Part shown: in pieces, positions 1-8,220 of the stretch
Layout of the letters: each line of letters opens with the position of its first letter
Position numbering within the stretch: the stretch's first letter is position 1
NCBI GenBank assembly: GCA_017410445.1
Contig: JAFQQU010000297.1
Location: 1 to 37,866 of the forward strand
Direction of reading: 5' to 3'
Length of the DNA: 37,866 nucleotides
From: Clostridia bacterium
GTDB lineage: Bacteria > Bacillota > Clostridia > Christensenellales > Aristaeellaceae
Translations under genes and position numbers: made by a program
The notes under the pieces: model-generated
The model's input: only the letters and a program-made list of their open reading frames with translations
Database searches by the model: none
Told to the model about the DNA's origin: nothing

Positions 1-1213
1 AGCCGGCGGTTTCGTAGCAGGAATGCATGGCTAGCTGGGGCAGGCCGATGTCAACGGTGTTCATGGAGGCGTGGGTGTTGGCGATGTTGCCCAGGGTGGA
101 ACCGCCGACCATGTCGGAGCGGTTAGAGAAGTGCTGCACCGGAACGCCTGCGCGCTCGCAGATCATGGAGAAGACCGCGTCGGAGATGGCGTCGGAGGTG
201 TACTTCTGGTTGGGGGAGTGCTTGATGACGACGCCCTCGTTCATGAAGGTGCGGTTCTGAACGTCGTACATCTCGGGATGGTTGGGATGCACGGAATGCG
301 CGTTGTCCGCAGATACCATGAAGCTGGAGACGATGGCGGCGCGGGTCTGCGCGTCGGTCATGCCGAAAGCGGCGGCGGTGCGCATGAGCACATCGGTCAG
401 GAAGGTGGAAGCGGCGCCCTGCTTGGAGGTGCTGCCGACCTCTTCGTTGTCGAATACCGCGCAGACGTTCACATGGCCTACGGGTTCGGCGTCGATGAAG
501 CCCATGAGGGAGGTGTAGGCGCACTCGAGGTCGTCGATGCGGGAGCAGGAGAAGTATACGTCGTCGCGGCCCCATACGATGCCGGGCTGGCTGCAGTAGA
601 GGGACAGGTCGCAGGTAACGATCTTGTCGGCCTCAACGCCGGCGGCGGCGGCTACGTCTTCCATCAGCTTGCCCTTGGCGGTGATGTCGCCGTACATGGG
701 CTGCATGTCTACCTGGGGGTTATACTTGAAGCCGTCGTTCAGCTGACGGTTCAGGTGAGCGGCTACGTTGGGGATCATGATGGTCTTGTCCAGATCAACC
801 AGCTTGGTGGTCAGCTTGCCGCCTTCGCGGATGACGACGCGGCCGGCGATGGACAGGGGACGGTCCAGCCAGGTGTGCAGAACCATTCCGCCGTATTTTT
901 CGATGTTCAGGCGAACGAACTTCTCGCATACGGAGTTCTCGCAGGTGGGCTTGAGCTTGAAGGTGGGGGAGTCTGAGTGGCTGGCGACGATCTGGAAATG
1001 GGTGAAGCCGTCCTTCGGCACGGTGAAGGCCATGATGGAGGACAGATTGCGCGTTACATAATACTTGCCGCCGGGAACCAGCTTCCACTCCTCGTGCTCA
1101 TAAAGACGCTCGAAGCCCTTGGCCTTGAGCTCGGTGATCATTGCGTCTACCGCGTGGAACGTGCTGGGCGCGTTGTCGATGAAATTCAGAAAACCCTGAA
1201 CCTGCTGAGTCAT
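1..1213 (-). CDS. apeB: M18 family aminopeptidase (aspartyl aminopeptidase-like), 3' end outside the window
   Basis: Cytoplasmic zinc aminopeptidase of family M18, removing N-terminal residues (acidic ones in characterised members) from peptides. Reading leftward from ATG 1213-1211, 404 residues are visible without a stop; the family is usually about 430-450 long, so roughly the last 30 are missing. Visible family motifs, in order: ASHSDSP (zinc-ligand His), RIDDL (bridging Asp), DNEEVGS (catalytic Glu pair), a SADNAHSVHPNHPE block and AMHSCYETAG near the edge. GGGAGG lies about 8 bases before the ATG. It is transcribed from its own TTGAAA/TATAAT promoter, divergent from the GH43 gene. The family call is confident; the substrate preference is inferred from the family. 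Confidence 0.93.
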   Translation of the reverse strand, partial: MTQQVQGFLNFIDNAPSTFHAVDAMITELKAKGFERLYEHEEWKLVPGGKYYVTRNLSSIMAFTVPKDGFTHFQIVASHSDSPTFKLKPTCENSVCEKFVRLNIEKYGGMVLHTWLDRPLSIAGRVVIREGGKLTTKLVDLDKTIMIPNVAAHLNRQLNDGFKYNPQVDMQPMYGDITAKGKLMEDVAAAAGVEADKIVTCDLSLYCSQPGIVWGRDDVYFSCSRIDDLECAYTSLMGFIDAEPVGHVNVCAVFDNEEVGSTSKQGAASTFLTDVLMRTAAAFGMTDAQTRAAIVSSFMVSADNAHSVHPNHPEMYDVQNRTFMNEGVVIKHSPNQKYTSDAISDAVFSMICERAGVPVQHFSNRSDMVGGSTLGNIANTHASMNTVDIGLPQLAMHSCYETAG

Positions 1214-1253
1214 GTTGATTTGCCTCCCGATTTTTTTATATGGTTATGCCAAC

Positions 1254-1282
1254 ATTATACACGCTCGGAGCGCTTCTTTCAA
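1254..1282 (-). promoter_or_regulatory. Sigma-A-type promoter of the M18 aminopeptidase gene
   Basis: On the minus strand, TTGAAA (1277-1282) and TATAAT (1254-1259) are separated by exactly 17 bases, about 40 bases before the start codon. Confidence 0.8.
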
Positions 1283-1297
1283 GCATTATTTCCTTCC

Positions 1298-1326
1298 TTT
1301 ACACCGGGGTGCGGGGATGATATAAT
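1298..1326 (+). promoter_or_regulatory. Sigma-A-type promoter of the GH43 gene
   Basis: TTTACA (1298-1303), a 17-base spacer and a perfect TATAAT (1321-1326) lie 57 bases before the GH43 start. It is back to back with the aminopeptidase promoter; I see no obvious palindromic operator between them. Confidence 0.8.
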
Positions 1327-1382
1327 TCAAGCAGGGCCGGATGTGCGGCCCTGACGGATTCAGAACAGGAGGCGCATGCCCT

Positions 1383-2858
1383 ATGAAATACGCAAACCCC
1401 GTAATCCGCGGCTTCAATCCCGATCCGAGCGTATGCCGGGTCGGCGAGGATTTCTATCTGGTCACCTCCACATTTGAGTTTTTTCCGGGCGTTCCGGTGT
1501 ATCACAGCAAAAATCTGGTCAACTGGACGCTCGTCGGCCACTGTCTGACGAAGGACAGCCAGCTTCCCCTTGAAAAGGCTTCTCCGTCCGCCGGCATTTA
1601 CGCGCCCACCATCCGCTGGCATGACGGCCTCTTCTATATGACCACCACCAACTGCTCCGCCGGCGGAAACTTCATCGTCCATGCCAAAGACCCGGCGGGC
1701 GAATGGTCCGAACCGGCGTATGTCGCTCAGGGCGGCATCGACCCGTCGCTCTTCTGGGACGACGACGGCGCCTGCTATTTCTGCTCGAACGCAGGCCTTG
1801 ACGGCCGGGCGGGCATCGTCGGCTGCCGGATTGATCCCATTACGGGAGAAATGCTCTCTCCGGGCGTGTTCCTAACCGCGGGCAGCGGCGGACGCTACTG
1901 CGAGGCCCCGCATATCTACAAGCGAGGAGAGTATTACTACCTCATGACCGCCGAGGGCGGCACCGAATACGGCCACATGGTCACACTCTTCCGCGGACGT
2001 TCCCCGCTCGGCCCGTACGACGAGGCCTGCCCGCACAATCCGATTCTCACGCACCGCGACGACGGCCTTTCGCCCATTCAGTGCACGGGTCACGCCGAGC
2101 TGTTCGACGATCAGAACGGAAACAGCTGGCTGGCCTGCCTCGGAACCAGGCCGTTTATCAACATGCTGCATCATCTGGGCCGGGAGACCTTCCTCTCGCC
2201 GGTCGTCTGGAATGACGAGGGCTGGCCGGTCGTCGGAAACGGCGGAAGAATCGCGCCTGAGATGGACGGCCCGCTGCCCGGCGAGCCGGAAAAGGCGTCG
2301 TTTGATTTTGCGGACGATTTCACTTCAGACGAGATCAAACCCGGCTGGGTCTGGGTGCGGAATCCGCACAGGGAGAATTACAGGAGCGGAGGCGGCGAGC
2401 TGGTTCTTGCGGGCACGCAGGTCAGCCTGAATGATCAGGATTCGCCCACGCTGCTTTTGACCCGGCAGACCGGGGCGGAGGTGCAGTTCGACGTATCCCT
2501 CACGCGGGACGGCGCGCGGGAAGCGGGTCTTGTGCTGTATTACAATATGGATTATTACTATGCGCTCTCGCTGCGGGAGGGAGAGATCGTTCTCTGCCGC
2601 CGCCAGCACGGCTTCGACAGCGACGTGCATATTCCTTTTGAAGGAAACGCTGCTTTCCTGCGCATCACGACCGGCAATCAGAGCTACAGGTTCTGGTACA
2701 GCGCGGACGGGCAGGAATATGCGCCCGTCGGCGAAGCGGCATGGGCGGGCCTTGCGACCGAAATTACGCGCACTGTCAGCTTCACCGGAACCATGGCCGG
2801 TCTGTATGCGGTGGACGGAGAGTCGAGGTTCAGAGGCTTTTCTATGGAGCTTGCGTAA
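1383..2858 (+). CDS. Glycoside hydrolase family 43 (beta-xylosidase / arabinofuranosidase type)
   Basis: Predicted inverting glycosidase that trims xylo- or arabino-oligosaccharides. 491 residues. The N-terminal five-bladed propeller (about 1-300) shows the GH43 catalytic set: Asp14 in NPDPS (base), Asp120 in GIDPS (pKa modulator) and Glu174 in RYCEAPH (acid). The C-terminal part (about 305-491, from the DFADDF segment) fits the beta-sandwich domain of XynB-like GH43 enzymes. No signal peptide, so probably cytoplasmic, acting on imported oligosaccharides. ATG 1383 is chosen because AGGAGG (1367-1372) sits 10 bases upstream; an in-frame ATG at 1341 has no ribosome site. Monocistronic, ending before a hairpin. 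No transporter is adjacent, so the exact substrate is open. Confidence 0.93.
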   Translation: MKYANPVIRGFNPDPSVCRVGEDFYLVTSTFEFFPGVPVYHSKNLVNWTLVGHCLTKDSQLPLEKASPSAGIYAPTIRWHDGLFYMTTTNCSAGGNFIVHAKDPAGEWSEPAYVAQGGIDPSLFWDDDGACYFCSNAGLDGRAGIVGCRIDPITGEMLSPGVFLTAGSGGRYCEAPHIYKRGEYYYLMTAEGGTEYGHMVTLFRGRSPLGPYDEACPHNPILTHRDDGLSPIQCTGHAELFDDQNGNSWLACLGTRPFINMLHHLGRETFLSPVVWNDEGWPVVGNGGRIAPEMDGPLPGEPEKASFDFADDFTSDEIKPGWVWVRNPHRENYRSGGGELVLAGTQVSLNDQDSPTLLLTRQTGAEVQFDVSLTRDGAREAGLVLYYNMDYYYALSLREGEIVLCRRQHGFDSDVHIPFEGNAAFLRITTGNQSYRFWYSADGQEYAPVGEAAWAGLATEITRTVSFTGTMAGLYAVDGESRFRGFSMELA

Positions 2859-2880
2859 TTGCGCCCGGAACATAACGAAA

Positions 2881-2912
2881 CCGCCGCGCCCGGAAGAGAT
2901 CGGGCGCGGCGG
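2881..2912. terminator. Strong GC hairpin between convergent genes
   Basis: CCGCCGCGCCCG and CGGGCGCGGCGG form a perfect 12-bp stem with an 8-base loop, between the GH43 stop and the convergent small gene. The U-tract is poor on both sides, so termination is likely but not certain. Confidence 0.65.
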
Positions 2913-2928
2913 TCATTCTATCTGTCTT

Positions 2929-3117
2929 TTATTCGTCTCCCAGCATCATGCTCTGAAGGTAGTCCCCGCCCTCCATCACAAAGCTGTCTTCAACCGGCAG
3001 TCCGCATCTCATGCAGACCGCCCAGAAGCCGGTTTCATCCTCTTCCTGAGAGGAATCAATGCATTCGTCGCACTGACAGAACTTGTTTTTGAGCTTTGCA
3101 AGGCGGTAGGAAATCAT
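2929..3117 (-). CDS. Small four-cysteine (CxxC pair) protein
   Basis: 62 residues, starting at ATG 3117-3115 behind an AGGAAAGGAAG purine run. The pairs CQCDEC (near residues 14-19) and CMRC (near 36-39) suggest one zinc ribbon; the rest is acidic (SSQEEDE, MEGGD). No membrane segment or signal peptide. A longer in-frame reading up to 3315 is possible, but it would run through the acyltransferase promoter and has no ribosome site. I do not recognise a family; a metal-binding structural role is the most that can be said. Confidence 0.62.
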   Translation of the reverse strand: MISYRLAKLKNKFCQCDECIDSSQEEDETGFWAVCMRCGLPVEDSFVMEGGDYLQSMMLGDE

Positions 3118-3235
3118 GGGCGTGCGCTTCCTTTCCTGCTGAATGGTACAGGCCTTATTATATCCCCGTCCGGCGGATTGTGTCAACCGGAGCGAGGATT
3201 TGCGTGTCAAATCCGGCGGAAAATTGACGGCTGGC

Positions 3236-3264
3236 TTTACTTTGGGTAAAGCGTATCGTATAAT
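3236..3264 (+). promoter_or_regulatory. Promoter of the acyltransferase gene
   Basis: TTTACT (3236-3241), 17-base spacer, perfect TATAAT (3259-3264). It rules out the ATG at 3267, which lies right after the -10 box, and supports the downstream TTG start. Confidence 0.7.
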
Positions 3265-3314
3265 GGATGAAAACGCATAAATCAGCCGTCTTAGAGGGAG
3301 AAGGGGGAATACCA

Positions 3315-4574
3315 TTGAAAATATCCGTCCGCAGCATGCCGCTTGAAAAGGTTCTGAGCCTGAAACGGCCCAGGCATCACGACCCGATGAAGCCGCACAT
3401 GTTCTTCCGCGCGCTCATCCGCTTTCTGTCGATTCCGTCGCTGATGAAGACCAGGTTCACCTACACCGGCGAGCGGCTGGAGGAGATCAAAGATAAGCCC
3501 TGTCTGATTCTCATGAACCATTCAAGCTTCACCGATCTTAAAGTGGCCTACAGCATCTTCTTCCCGAGGCCTTTGTCCATTGTCGCCACGACCGACGGCT
3601 ATCTGGGCAAGCCGTGGCTCATGCGCCTGATCGGCTGCATCGAGACGCAGAAGTTCATCAGCGATCTTCAGCTGATCCGCGATATGAGCTATGCCCTGAC
3701 CAAGCTGAAGTCCAGCGTTCTCATGTTCCCGGAGGCCGTCTATTCGCTGGACGGCCGCGCGTCGGTGCTGCCGAAGCATCTGGGCGTGATCGTGAAGCGG
3801 CTGAAGGTGCCGGTGGTCACGGTTACGACCTACGGAGCCTTTGCCCGCGACCCGCTGTACAACGGCCTTCAGCTGCGCAGGGTGCCTGTGAGCGCCGAGG
3901 TAAAATGCATCCTGACGCCTGAAGAGATCGAGAATCTTCCGCTCAGCGAGCTGGATGAGCGGATCGAAAGCGCCTTCCGCTTCGATCAGTTCGCCTGGCA
4001 GCGGGACAACAATATCTCCATTGCCGAGCCCTTCCGCGCGGACGGACTCCATCGCGTGCTGTATCACTGTCCCGAGTGCGGCGCGGTCGGAAAGATGGAG
4101 GGCAAGGGCGTTTATCTGACCTGCGGCGCGTGCGGAAAGCAGCATAAGCTGATGGATAACGGCCAGCTTCGCGCGCTCGACGGAAACACCCGCTTCGCCC
4201 ATATCCCGGACTGGTTCGACTGGCAGCGCGAGCAGGTGAGAGGGGAGATCGAACGGGGCGGGTTTACGTTCGATTCCGAGGTGGATATCGGCGTGTTGGT
4301 GGATCACAAGTCGCTCTATAAGGTCGGCGAGGGGCGGTTCCGCTTTGAAGACGGCAAGTATGTTCTGACCGGCTGCGATGGGGTGCTTCATTATGAACAG
4401 AACATCACCTCAAGTCACAGCCTGAATGTGGACTATTTCTGGTATGAGCTGGGCGACATGATCAGCATCGGCGACAAGAATGCGCTGTATATCTGCTTCC
4501 CGAAGGACGGCGCGGTGGTTACACGGGCGAGAATCGCCGCGGAGGAGATATTCCGCATGAAAAAGGGCAGGTAA
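3315..4574 (+). CDS. PlsC-like lysophospholipid acyltransferase with an internal zinc ribbon
   Basis: 419 residues from TTG 3315, which has an AGGGGG ribosome site about 8 bases upstream. Residues about 40-230 are a PlsC/LPLAT domain: NHSSFTD gives the HX4D catalytic pair (His69, Asp74), followed by the FPEAVYS block (substrate-binding FPEG-like motif) and a PVVTVTTYG segment. This fold transfers acyl chains to lysophosphatidate or related lipids at the inner membrane face. The C-terminal half is unlike classical PlsC: a ribbon with CPECG and CGACG pairs near residues 250-275, then about 140 residues with no motif I recognise. The acyl acceptor cannot be deduced. Confidence 0.82.
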   Translation: MKISVRSMPLEKVLSLKRPRHHDPMKPHMFFRALIRFLSIPSLMKTRFTYTGERLEEIKDKPCLILMNHSSFTDLKVAYSIFFPRPLSIVATTDGYLGKPWLMRLIGCIETQKFISDLQLIRDMSYALTKLKSSVLMFPEAVYSLDGRASVLPKHLGVIVKRLKVPVVTVTTYGAFARDPLYNGLQLRRVPVSAEVKCILTPEEIENLPLSELDERIESAFRFDQFAWQRDNNISIAEPFRADGLHRVLYHCPECGAVGKMEGKGVYLTCGACGKQHKLMDNGQLRALDGNTRFAHIPDWFDWQREQVRGEIERGGFTFDSEVDIGVLVDHKSLYKVGEGRFRFEDGKYVLTGCDGVLHYEQNITSSHSLNVDYFWYELGDMISIGDKNALYICFPKDGAVVTRARIAAEEIFRMKKGR

Positions 4575-4675
4575 GCGGATTCGTTATATGTAATATTTTG
4601 AATTGGACAGCGAAGTATCTTCCATAATCCGGTCGGATTGTGTAAAATATTGGTATACCGAAAGGAGGAATTCCC

Positions 4676-5635
4676 ATGCGCAAGATTCTTTCCCTGGTGC
4701 TTACCCTGGTTCTCCTGCTCTCCGTCATGGCGCCCTTCGCCTCTGCGGAAGCGGGCCTGTCCGACGACGTCGTCATCCTGTTCACCAACGACGTCCACAC
4801 CTACATCGACAACCCCATCAGCTACGACGTCATTACGGGCGTCAAGGCCGAGCTGAAGAAGCAGTATGCCAACGTGCTGCTGGCCGACGCCGGCGACCAT
4901 ATTCAGGGCACCGCGTACGGTTCCATGGATAAGGGCGAGACCATCATCAAGCTCATGAACGCCGCGGGCTACGACGTCGCCACGCTGGGCAACCATGAGT
5001 TTGACTACGGCATGGAAGGCTGCATGAACGTCATCGAGTGGGCCGAGTACCCCTATGTTTCCTGCAACTTCTATCATGAGGACTACTTCGTCCGCAATGA
5101 GAACGTGCTGGACAGCTACAAGATCTTCGAGTGCGGCGCGCAGAAGATCGCCTTCATCGGCATCACCACCCCCGAGACCTTCACCAAGTCCACGCCTGCC
5201 TACTTCCAGGATGAGACCGGCGCGTACATCTACGGAATTGCCGGCGGCGAAGACGGCGCTCTGCTGTATGCCGACGTTCAGGACGCGGTAGACGCGGCCA
5301 AGGCCGAAGGCGCGACCACCATCATCGCTCTGGGCCATCTGGGCGTAGACGAAGCCTCCGCCCCCTGGACCAGCAAGGAGACCATTGCTCAGGTTTCCGG
5401 TCTGGACGCCTTCATCGACGGCCATTCCCACACCCTGATCGAGGGTGAAGAAGTTGCGGATAAGGACGGCAACGCCGTTGTTCTGGCTCAGACCGGCGAA
5501 TATTTCGACCGCATCGGCATGATGGTCATCGACGCCGAGACCGGCGCGATTACCGTTGATATGATCGAGGTCAACGAGCTGACCGAGACCACTAAGGACG
5601 CCGAGGGCAAGGACATTACCAAGGTCATCGGCTAA
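4676..5635 (+). CDS. Secreted 5'-nucleotidase / metallophosphatase, N-terminal half (ends at an in-frame TAA)
   Basis: 319 residues, starting 18 bases after the first base of an AAAGGAGG ribosome site. Residues 1-25 are a signal peptide (KxL start, long Leu/Val core, ASA-EA cleavage site). The calcineurin-like phosphoesterase domain is complete: FTNDVHTY (metal-binding Asp and His), DAGDHIQG, LGNHEFDYG, ALGHLG and DGHSHT. Proteins of the UshA/YfkN type hydrolyse nucleotides outside the membrane for phosphate and nucleoside uptake. The reading frame stops at TAA 5633-5635 and continues in the same frame as the C-terminal half, so this is one gene split by a single nonsense codon. The half may still fold as a metallophosphatase but lacks the substrate-binding domain. 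Confidence 0.85.
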   Translation: MRKILSLVLTLVLLLSVMAPFASAEAGLSDDVVILFTNDVHTYIDNPISYDVITGVKAELKKQYANVLLADAGDHIQGTAYGSMDKGETIIKLMNAAGYDVATLGNHEFDYGMEGCMNVIEWAEYPYVSCNFYHEDYFVRNENVLDSYKIFECGAQKIAFIGITTPETFTKSTPAYFQDETGAYIYGIAGGEDGALLYADVQDAVDAAKAEGATTIIALGHLGVDEASAPWTSKETIAQVSGLDAFIDGHSHTLIEGEEVADKDGNAVVLAQTGEYFDRIGMMVIDAETGAITVDMIEVNELTETTKDAEGKDITKVIG

Positions 5636-5650
5636 GAGCTGGTATCCGAT

Positions 5651-6490
5651 ATGTATGCCGGCGAGAAGTGGATATCCGACGAAGCCGTTGCTTCCATCAA
5701 GGACGGCTGGATGACCGCCATCGACGAGCAGCTGGGTCAGGTCATCGGCTCCACCGCGCTGACGCTGGACAACTACACTGCCGATGGCAAGCGTCTGGTC
5801 CGCAGTCAGGAAACCAACACCGGCGACTTCGCTGCCGACGCGCTGTACTGGCTGTTCGACAGCATGGATCTGGATGTTGACGTTGCCATCATGAACGGCG
5901 GCGGCGTACGCAACAAGGCCGTTACCGGCGAGATCTCCTACAAGGTCTGCAAGAACATCCACACCTTCGGAAACGTTGCGTGCCTGCAGACCATCACCGG
6001 TCAGCAGCTGCTGGACGCTCTGGAGTGGGGCGCGCGCGGCGTTGGCACCGGCGAGGAAATCGGCGGCTTCCTGCATGTTTCCGGCATTACCTATAAGATT
6101 GACAGCGCCTATCCGCAGTCTCTGGTTGCCGACGACAAGGGCGTTTGGGTAAGCGGCCCGACCGCCGGCTACCGCGTACACAGCGTCATGGTTTACAACA
6201 AGGAAATCGGCGCTTACGAGCCCCTGGACCTGACCGCCAATTACAACCTGGCCGGTTACAACTACACCCTGCGTGATCTGGGCGACGGCTTCGCCATGTT
6301 CGACGGCGCGGTCAACGTACTGGACTACGTCATGGAGGACTACATGGTTCTGGCCAATTACGTTCAGGCCTTCGAGGGCGGCGTAATCGAGGCGGCCAAC
6401 TCCCCGCTGCTGGCCAAGTACGCCGGCATGAAGCTTGACTACGGCACCGTCGACGGCAGCGGCCGTATCGAGATGGCTCCCGTCAAGTAA
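5651..6490 (+). CDS. 5'-nucleotidase C-terminal domain, separated from its N-terminal half by one stop codon
   Basis: 279 residues from ATG 5651, in the same frame as the preceding half; only five codons lie between the TAA and this ATG, and they read naturally as protein (E-L-V-S-D). It carries the 5'-nucleotidase C-terminal (specificity) domain: SQETNTGDFAADAL, NGGGVRN (substrate loop), the TFGNVACLQTITGQQLLDALE helix and SGITYKID. There is no signal peptide and only a weak GAG-type ribosome site, so independent translation would give a cytoplasmic fragment without catalytic metals. Best regarded as the lost half of a disrupted gene unless the stop is read through or is a sequence error. 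Confidence 0.8.
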   Translation: MYAGEKWISDEAVASIKDGWMTAIDEQLGQVIGSTALTLDNYTADGKRLVRSQETNTGDFAADALYWLFDSMDLDVDVAIMNGGGVRNKAVTGEISYKVCKNIHTFGNVACLQTITGQQLLDALEWGARGVGTGEEIGGFLHVSGITYKIDSAYPQSLVADDKGVWVSGPTAGYRVHSVMVYNKEIGAYEPLDLTANYNLAGYNYTLRDLGDGFAMFDGAVNVLDYVMEDYMVLANYVQAFEGGVIEAANSPLLAKYAGMKLDYGTVDGSGRIEMAPVK

Positions 6491-6510
6491 TCGTTCATAC
6501 GAATATAGAT

Positions 6511-6552
6511 CGTCCGCCGCAGTGCATGGAGCATTGCGGCGGACGGTTTTTT
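6511..6552 (+). terminator. Rho-independent terminator after the nucleotidase
   Basis: A GC-rich stem beginning CGTCCGCCGCA and closing with TGCGGCGGACG, followed by a run of six T. It separates the plus-strand nucleotidase from the convergent DUF4367 gene. Confidence 0.9.
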
Positions 6553-6556
6553 GTCT

Positions 6557-7330
6557 TCATCGGACGATTTTCCGGACGCTGGAGGCGAGCTCTATGGCCA
6601 GTTCTTTGGATTCCTGACAGGTCAGATAGAAGAATCGATCATCGATGGACCATATTACATCGAACGAATACGAGCGAAACCGTTCTCCGTCTATGAAGCG
6701 GGGAGGTTCCTCGATTACTATGGCTTCTATGCCGTTGATGCTGACGGTAGAATAGATGGCGTTTTCAGCAGAGATAGACACTGTGTCGTGCGTGAATGCC
6801 TCCCCGAAGCAGATTATCTGTTTTTGGGCGTTTACATATCGCACCTCTGGATAAATCATGCTGACAAAATTCAGTTCATATCCATCTGGCACAAGGGTAA
6901 GGTAGTAATCGCCCATATACCCTGCGGGCACCTCAAACACAGCGTCCTCAACCGGCTGGAGACTGACTGCGGCGTGATCGTCGTTCAGCTCGATGATCAG
7001 CTCCAGCAGTTTGCTGCGGATGACGTCCACGTTCGCCACGGCGACCGACATGGAGATGCCGAGCGCCAGTACGATGCAGGCCGCGGCCTCTATGAGATAG
7101 GCGAACCGGCGGCGCTTGCGGGCGGGCTTTTTGGCGCCTGCCTGCGCGGCCAGCTTCTGAAGGAACAGCGCATAGCCCGTCTTAAGCTGTTCTTCCTCGC
7201 AGGCGGTGAGGGGACGGGCGCTTTCATCGATCAGCTGACAGATTTCTTCTCCGGCTGCGCGGCGGTAGGCGAGGCGCAGCATCAGGTCAAGATGCTCGTC
7301 CTCAAGGGTCCTTGTCTGAGCAGGGGTCAT
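6557..7330 (-). CDS. DUF4367 single-pass membrane protein (candidate anti-sigma/sensor), copy 1
   Basis: 257 residues. Start ATG 7330-7328 is chosen because AAGGAGGA lies 8 bases before it; a longer in-frame ATG at 7351 would place that ribosome site inside the gene. Cytoplasmic N-terminus (about 1-75, rich in charged helices: LEDEHLDLMLRLAYRRAAGEEI), one membrane helix (about 77-100), then an external DUF4367 domain (about 120-257) ending SSVRKIVR. It is last in the sigma-DUF4367-DUF4367 cluster and is clearly paralogous to the preceding gene (shared LAYRR, VPAxxxGxY and SVRKIV blocks). Such proteins often follow ECF sigma genes in Clostridia; an anti-sigma role is inference, and no zinc-binding HxxxCxxC motif is present. 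Confidence 0.82.
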   Translation of the reverse strand: MTPAQTRTLEDEHLDLMLRLAYRRAAGEEICQLIDESARPLTACEEEQLKTGYALFLQKLAAQAGAKKPARKRRRFAYLIEAAACIVLALGISMSVAVANVDVIRSKLLELIIELNDDHAAVSLQPVEDAVFEVPAGYMGDYYLTLVPDGYELNFVSMIYPEVRYVNAQKQIICFGEAFTHDTVSISAENAIYSTVSINGIEAIVIEEPPRFIDGERFRSYSFDVIWSIDDRFFYLTCQESKELAIELASSVRKIVR

Positions 7331-7347
7331 ATCCGGTTCCTCCTTTC

Positions 7348-8220
7348 TCACGGCTGGCCGCCGGCGTCGGTCTGTTCGTCAAGCGGCTTGACGTAGGGAT
7401 AAGGAGGAACAATTTTCCGCACGCTCCGGGCGATTTTGAGGGTTTCTTCGAGCGGTTCACTGGTCCATAGCATGAAATATTTGTCGTCCTTCTGCCAGAT
7501 GACGGTGTACCAGTCGGGTCTTGGTGTTCCTTTATAATCGGGCTGCGCTTTCCTGAGAATGGTTGCAGTGGCGCCGTTGATGAGTTCATTCGTCACAACA
7601 GAGTTTTCGGAATCAGTGGAAACGTAGGTGTTCTCCGTCAGCTCGTTAAACGAGATGTTCAATCCGTCAGAATTCTTGAATTCTATGATCGCAGTGTACT
7701 GACTGATGAGGCAGATCTTGTAGCCCTCCGGAATATACGCCGGGAAATATTCGCCCTTCCAGTCTGCGGGAACGTCAAACTCTTCGTCCTGCACCTCCCG
7801 CATGCTGAGCGTCACATTGCCGTCTCCGTGCTCGATGAGCATCTCCAGCACCGCGCTGCGCACGCGCTCGTTTTTCGCCACCGCATACGGAAGCGCGACC
7901 GGAATAATCACCGCCAAAATCAGTATCAGGCAGGAGACGACGCGGATTGCGCGGCGGACGGCCCTTCTGATGCGCGCTCTGCGGCGGGCTTTCTTCTGCG
8001 CGCGCAGGTGCTCTTCGTATTTTACGAGGAACTGCCGGTAGGCAAGCTCAAGCTGCGCGTCTTCTTCAGGCGTGAAGGGGCGCTTGCTGTCCTCGATGAT
8101 CTCCTCGATTTTCCGTTCGGCTTCGCGGCGGTAGGCAAGGCGCAGCATGCCGTCCAGATGCTCGTCGAGAAGCTCGTTCGTCAGCTCTCCGGCGTCCGTC
8201 GGAATGGGTTTCATGCTCAT
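7348..8220 (-). CDS. DUF4367 single-pass membrane protein (candidate anti-sigma/sensor), copy 2
   Basis: 290 residues. ATG 8220-8218 overlaps the stop of the upstream sigma gene in an ATGA, implying translational coupling; an ATG two codons later is possible. Cytoplasmic part (about 1-92, ending in a very basic KKARRRARIRRAVRRAIR stretch), one membrane helix (about 93-115), then an external domain with VPADWKGEYFPAYIPEGYKI and a C-terminal ARSVRKIV block, as in its paralogue downstream. Coupled production with the sigma factor suggests that it binds or controls that sigma factor, but this is inferred from gene order only. Confidence 0.83.
   Translation of the reverse strand: MSMKPIPTDAGELTNELLDEHLDGMLRLAYRREAERKIEEIIEDSKRPFTPEEDAQLELAYRQFLVKYEEHLRAQKKARRRARIRRAVRRAIRVVSCLILILAVIIPVALPYAVAKNERVRSAVLEMLIEHGDGNVTLSMREVQDEEFDVPADWKGEYFPAYIPEGYKICLISQYTAIIEFKNSDGLNISFNELTENTYVSTDSENSVVTNELINGATATILRKAQPDYKGTPRPDWYTVIWQKDDKYFMLWTSEPLEETLKIARSVRKIVPPYPYVKPLDEQTDAGGQP

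Noticed and set aside
3267-3314. Upstream ATG start for the acyltransferase
   Set aside because: It begins three bases after the -10 box, before any transcript from that promoter would start, and has no ribosome site.
5633-5635. Recoding of the in-frame TAA (selenocysteine or pyrrolysine-like)
   Set aside because: Known recoding uses TGA or TAG; TAA serves as a normal stop elsewhere in the window and there is no special residue at this place in the family.
4433-6181. 582-codon minus-strand open frame across the nucleotidase
   Set aside because: Antisense shadow of the nucleotidase with G/V/D-rich composition and no recognisable motif.
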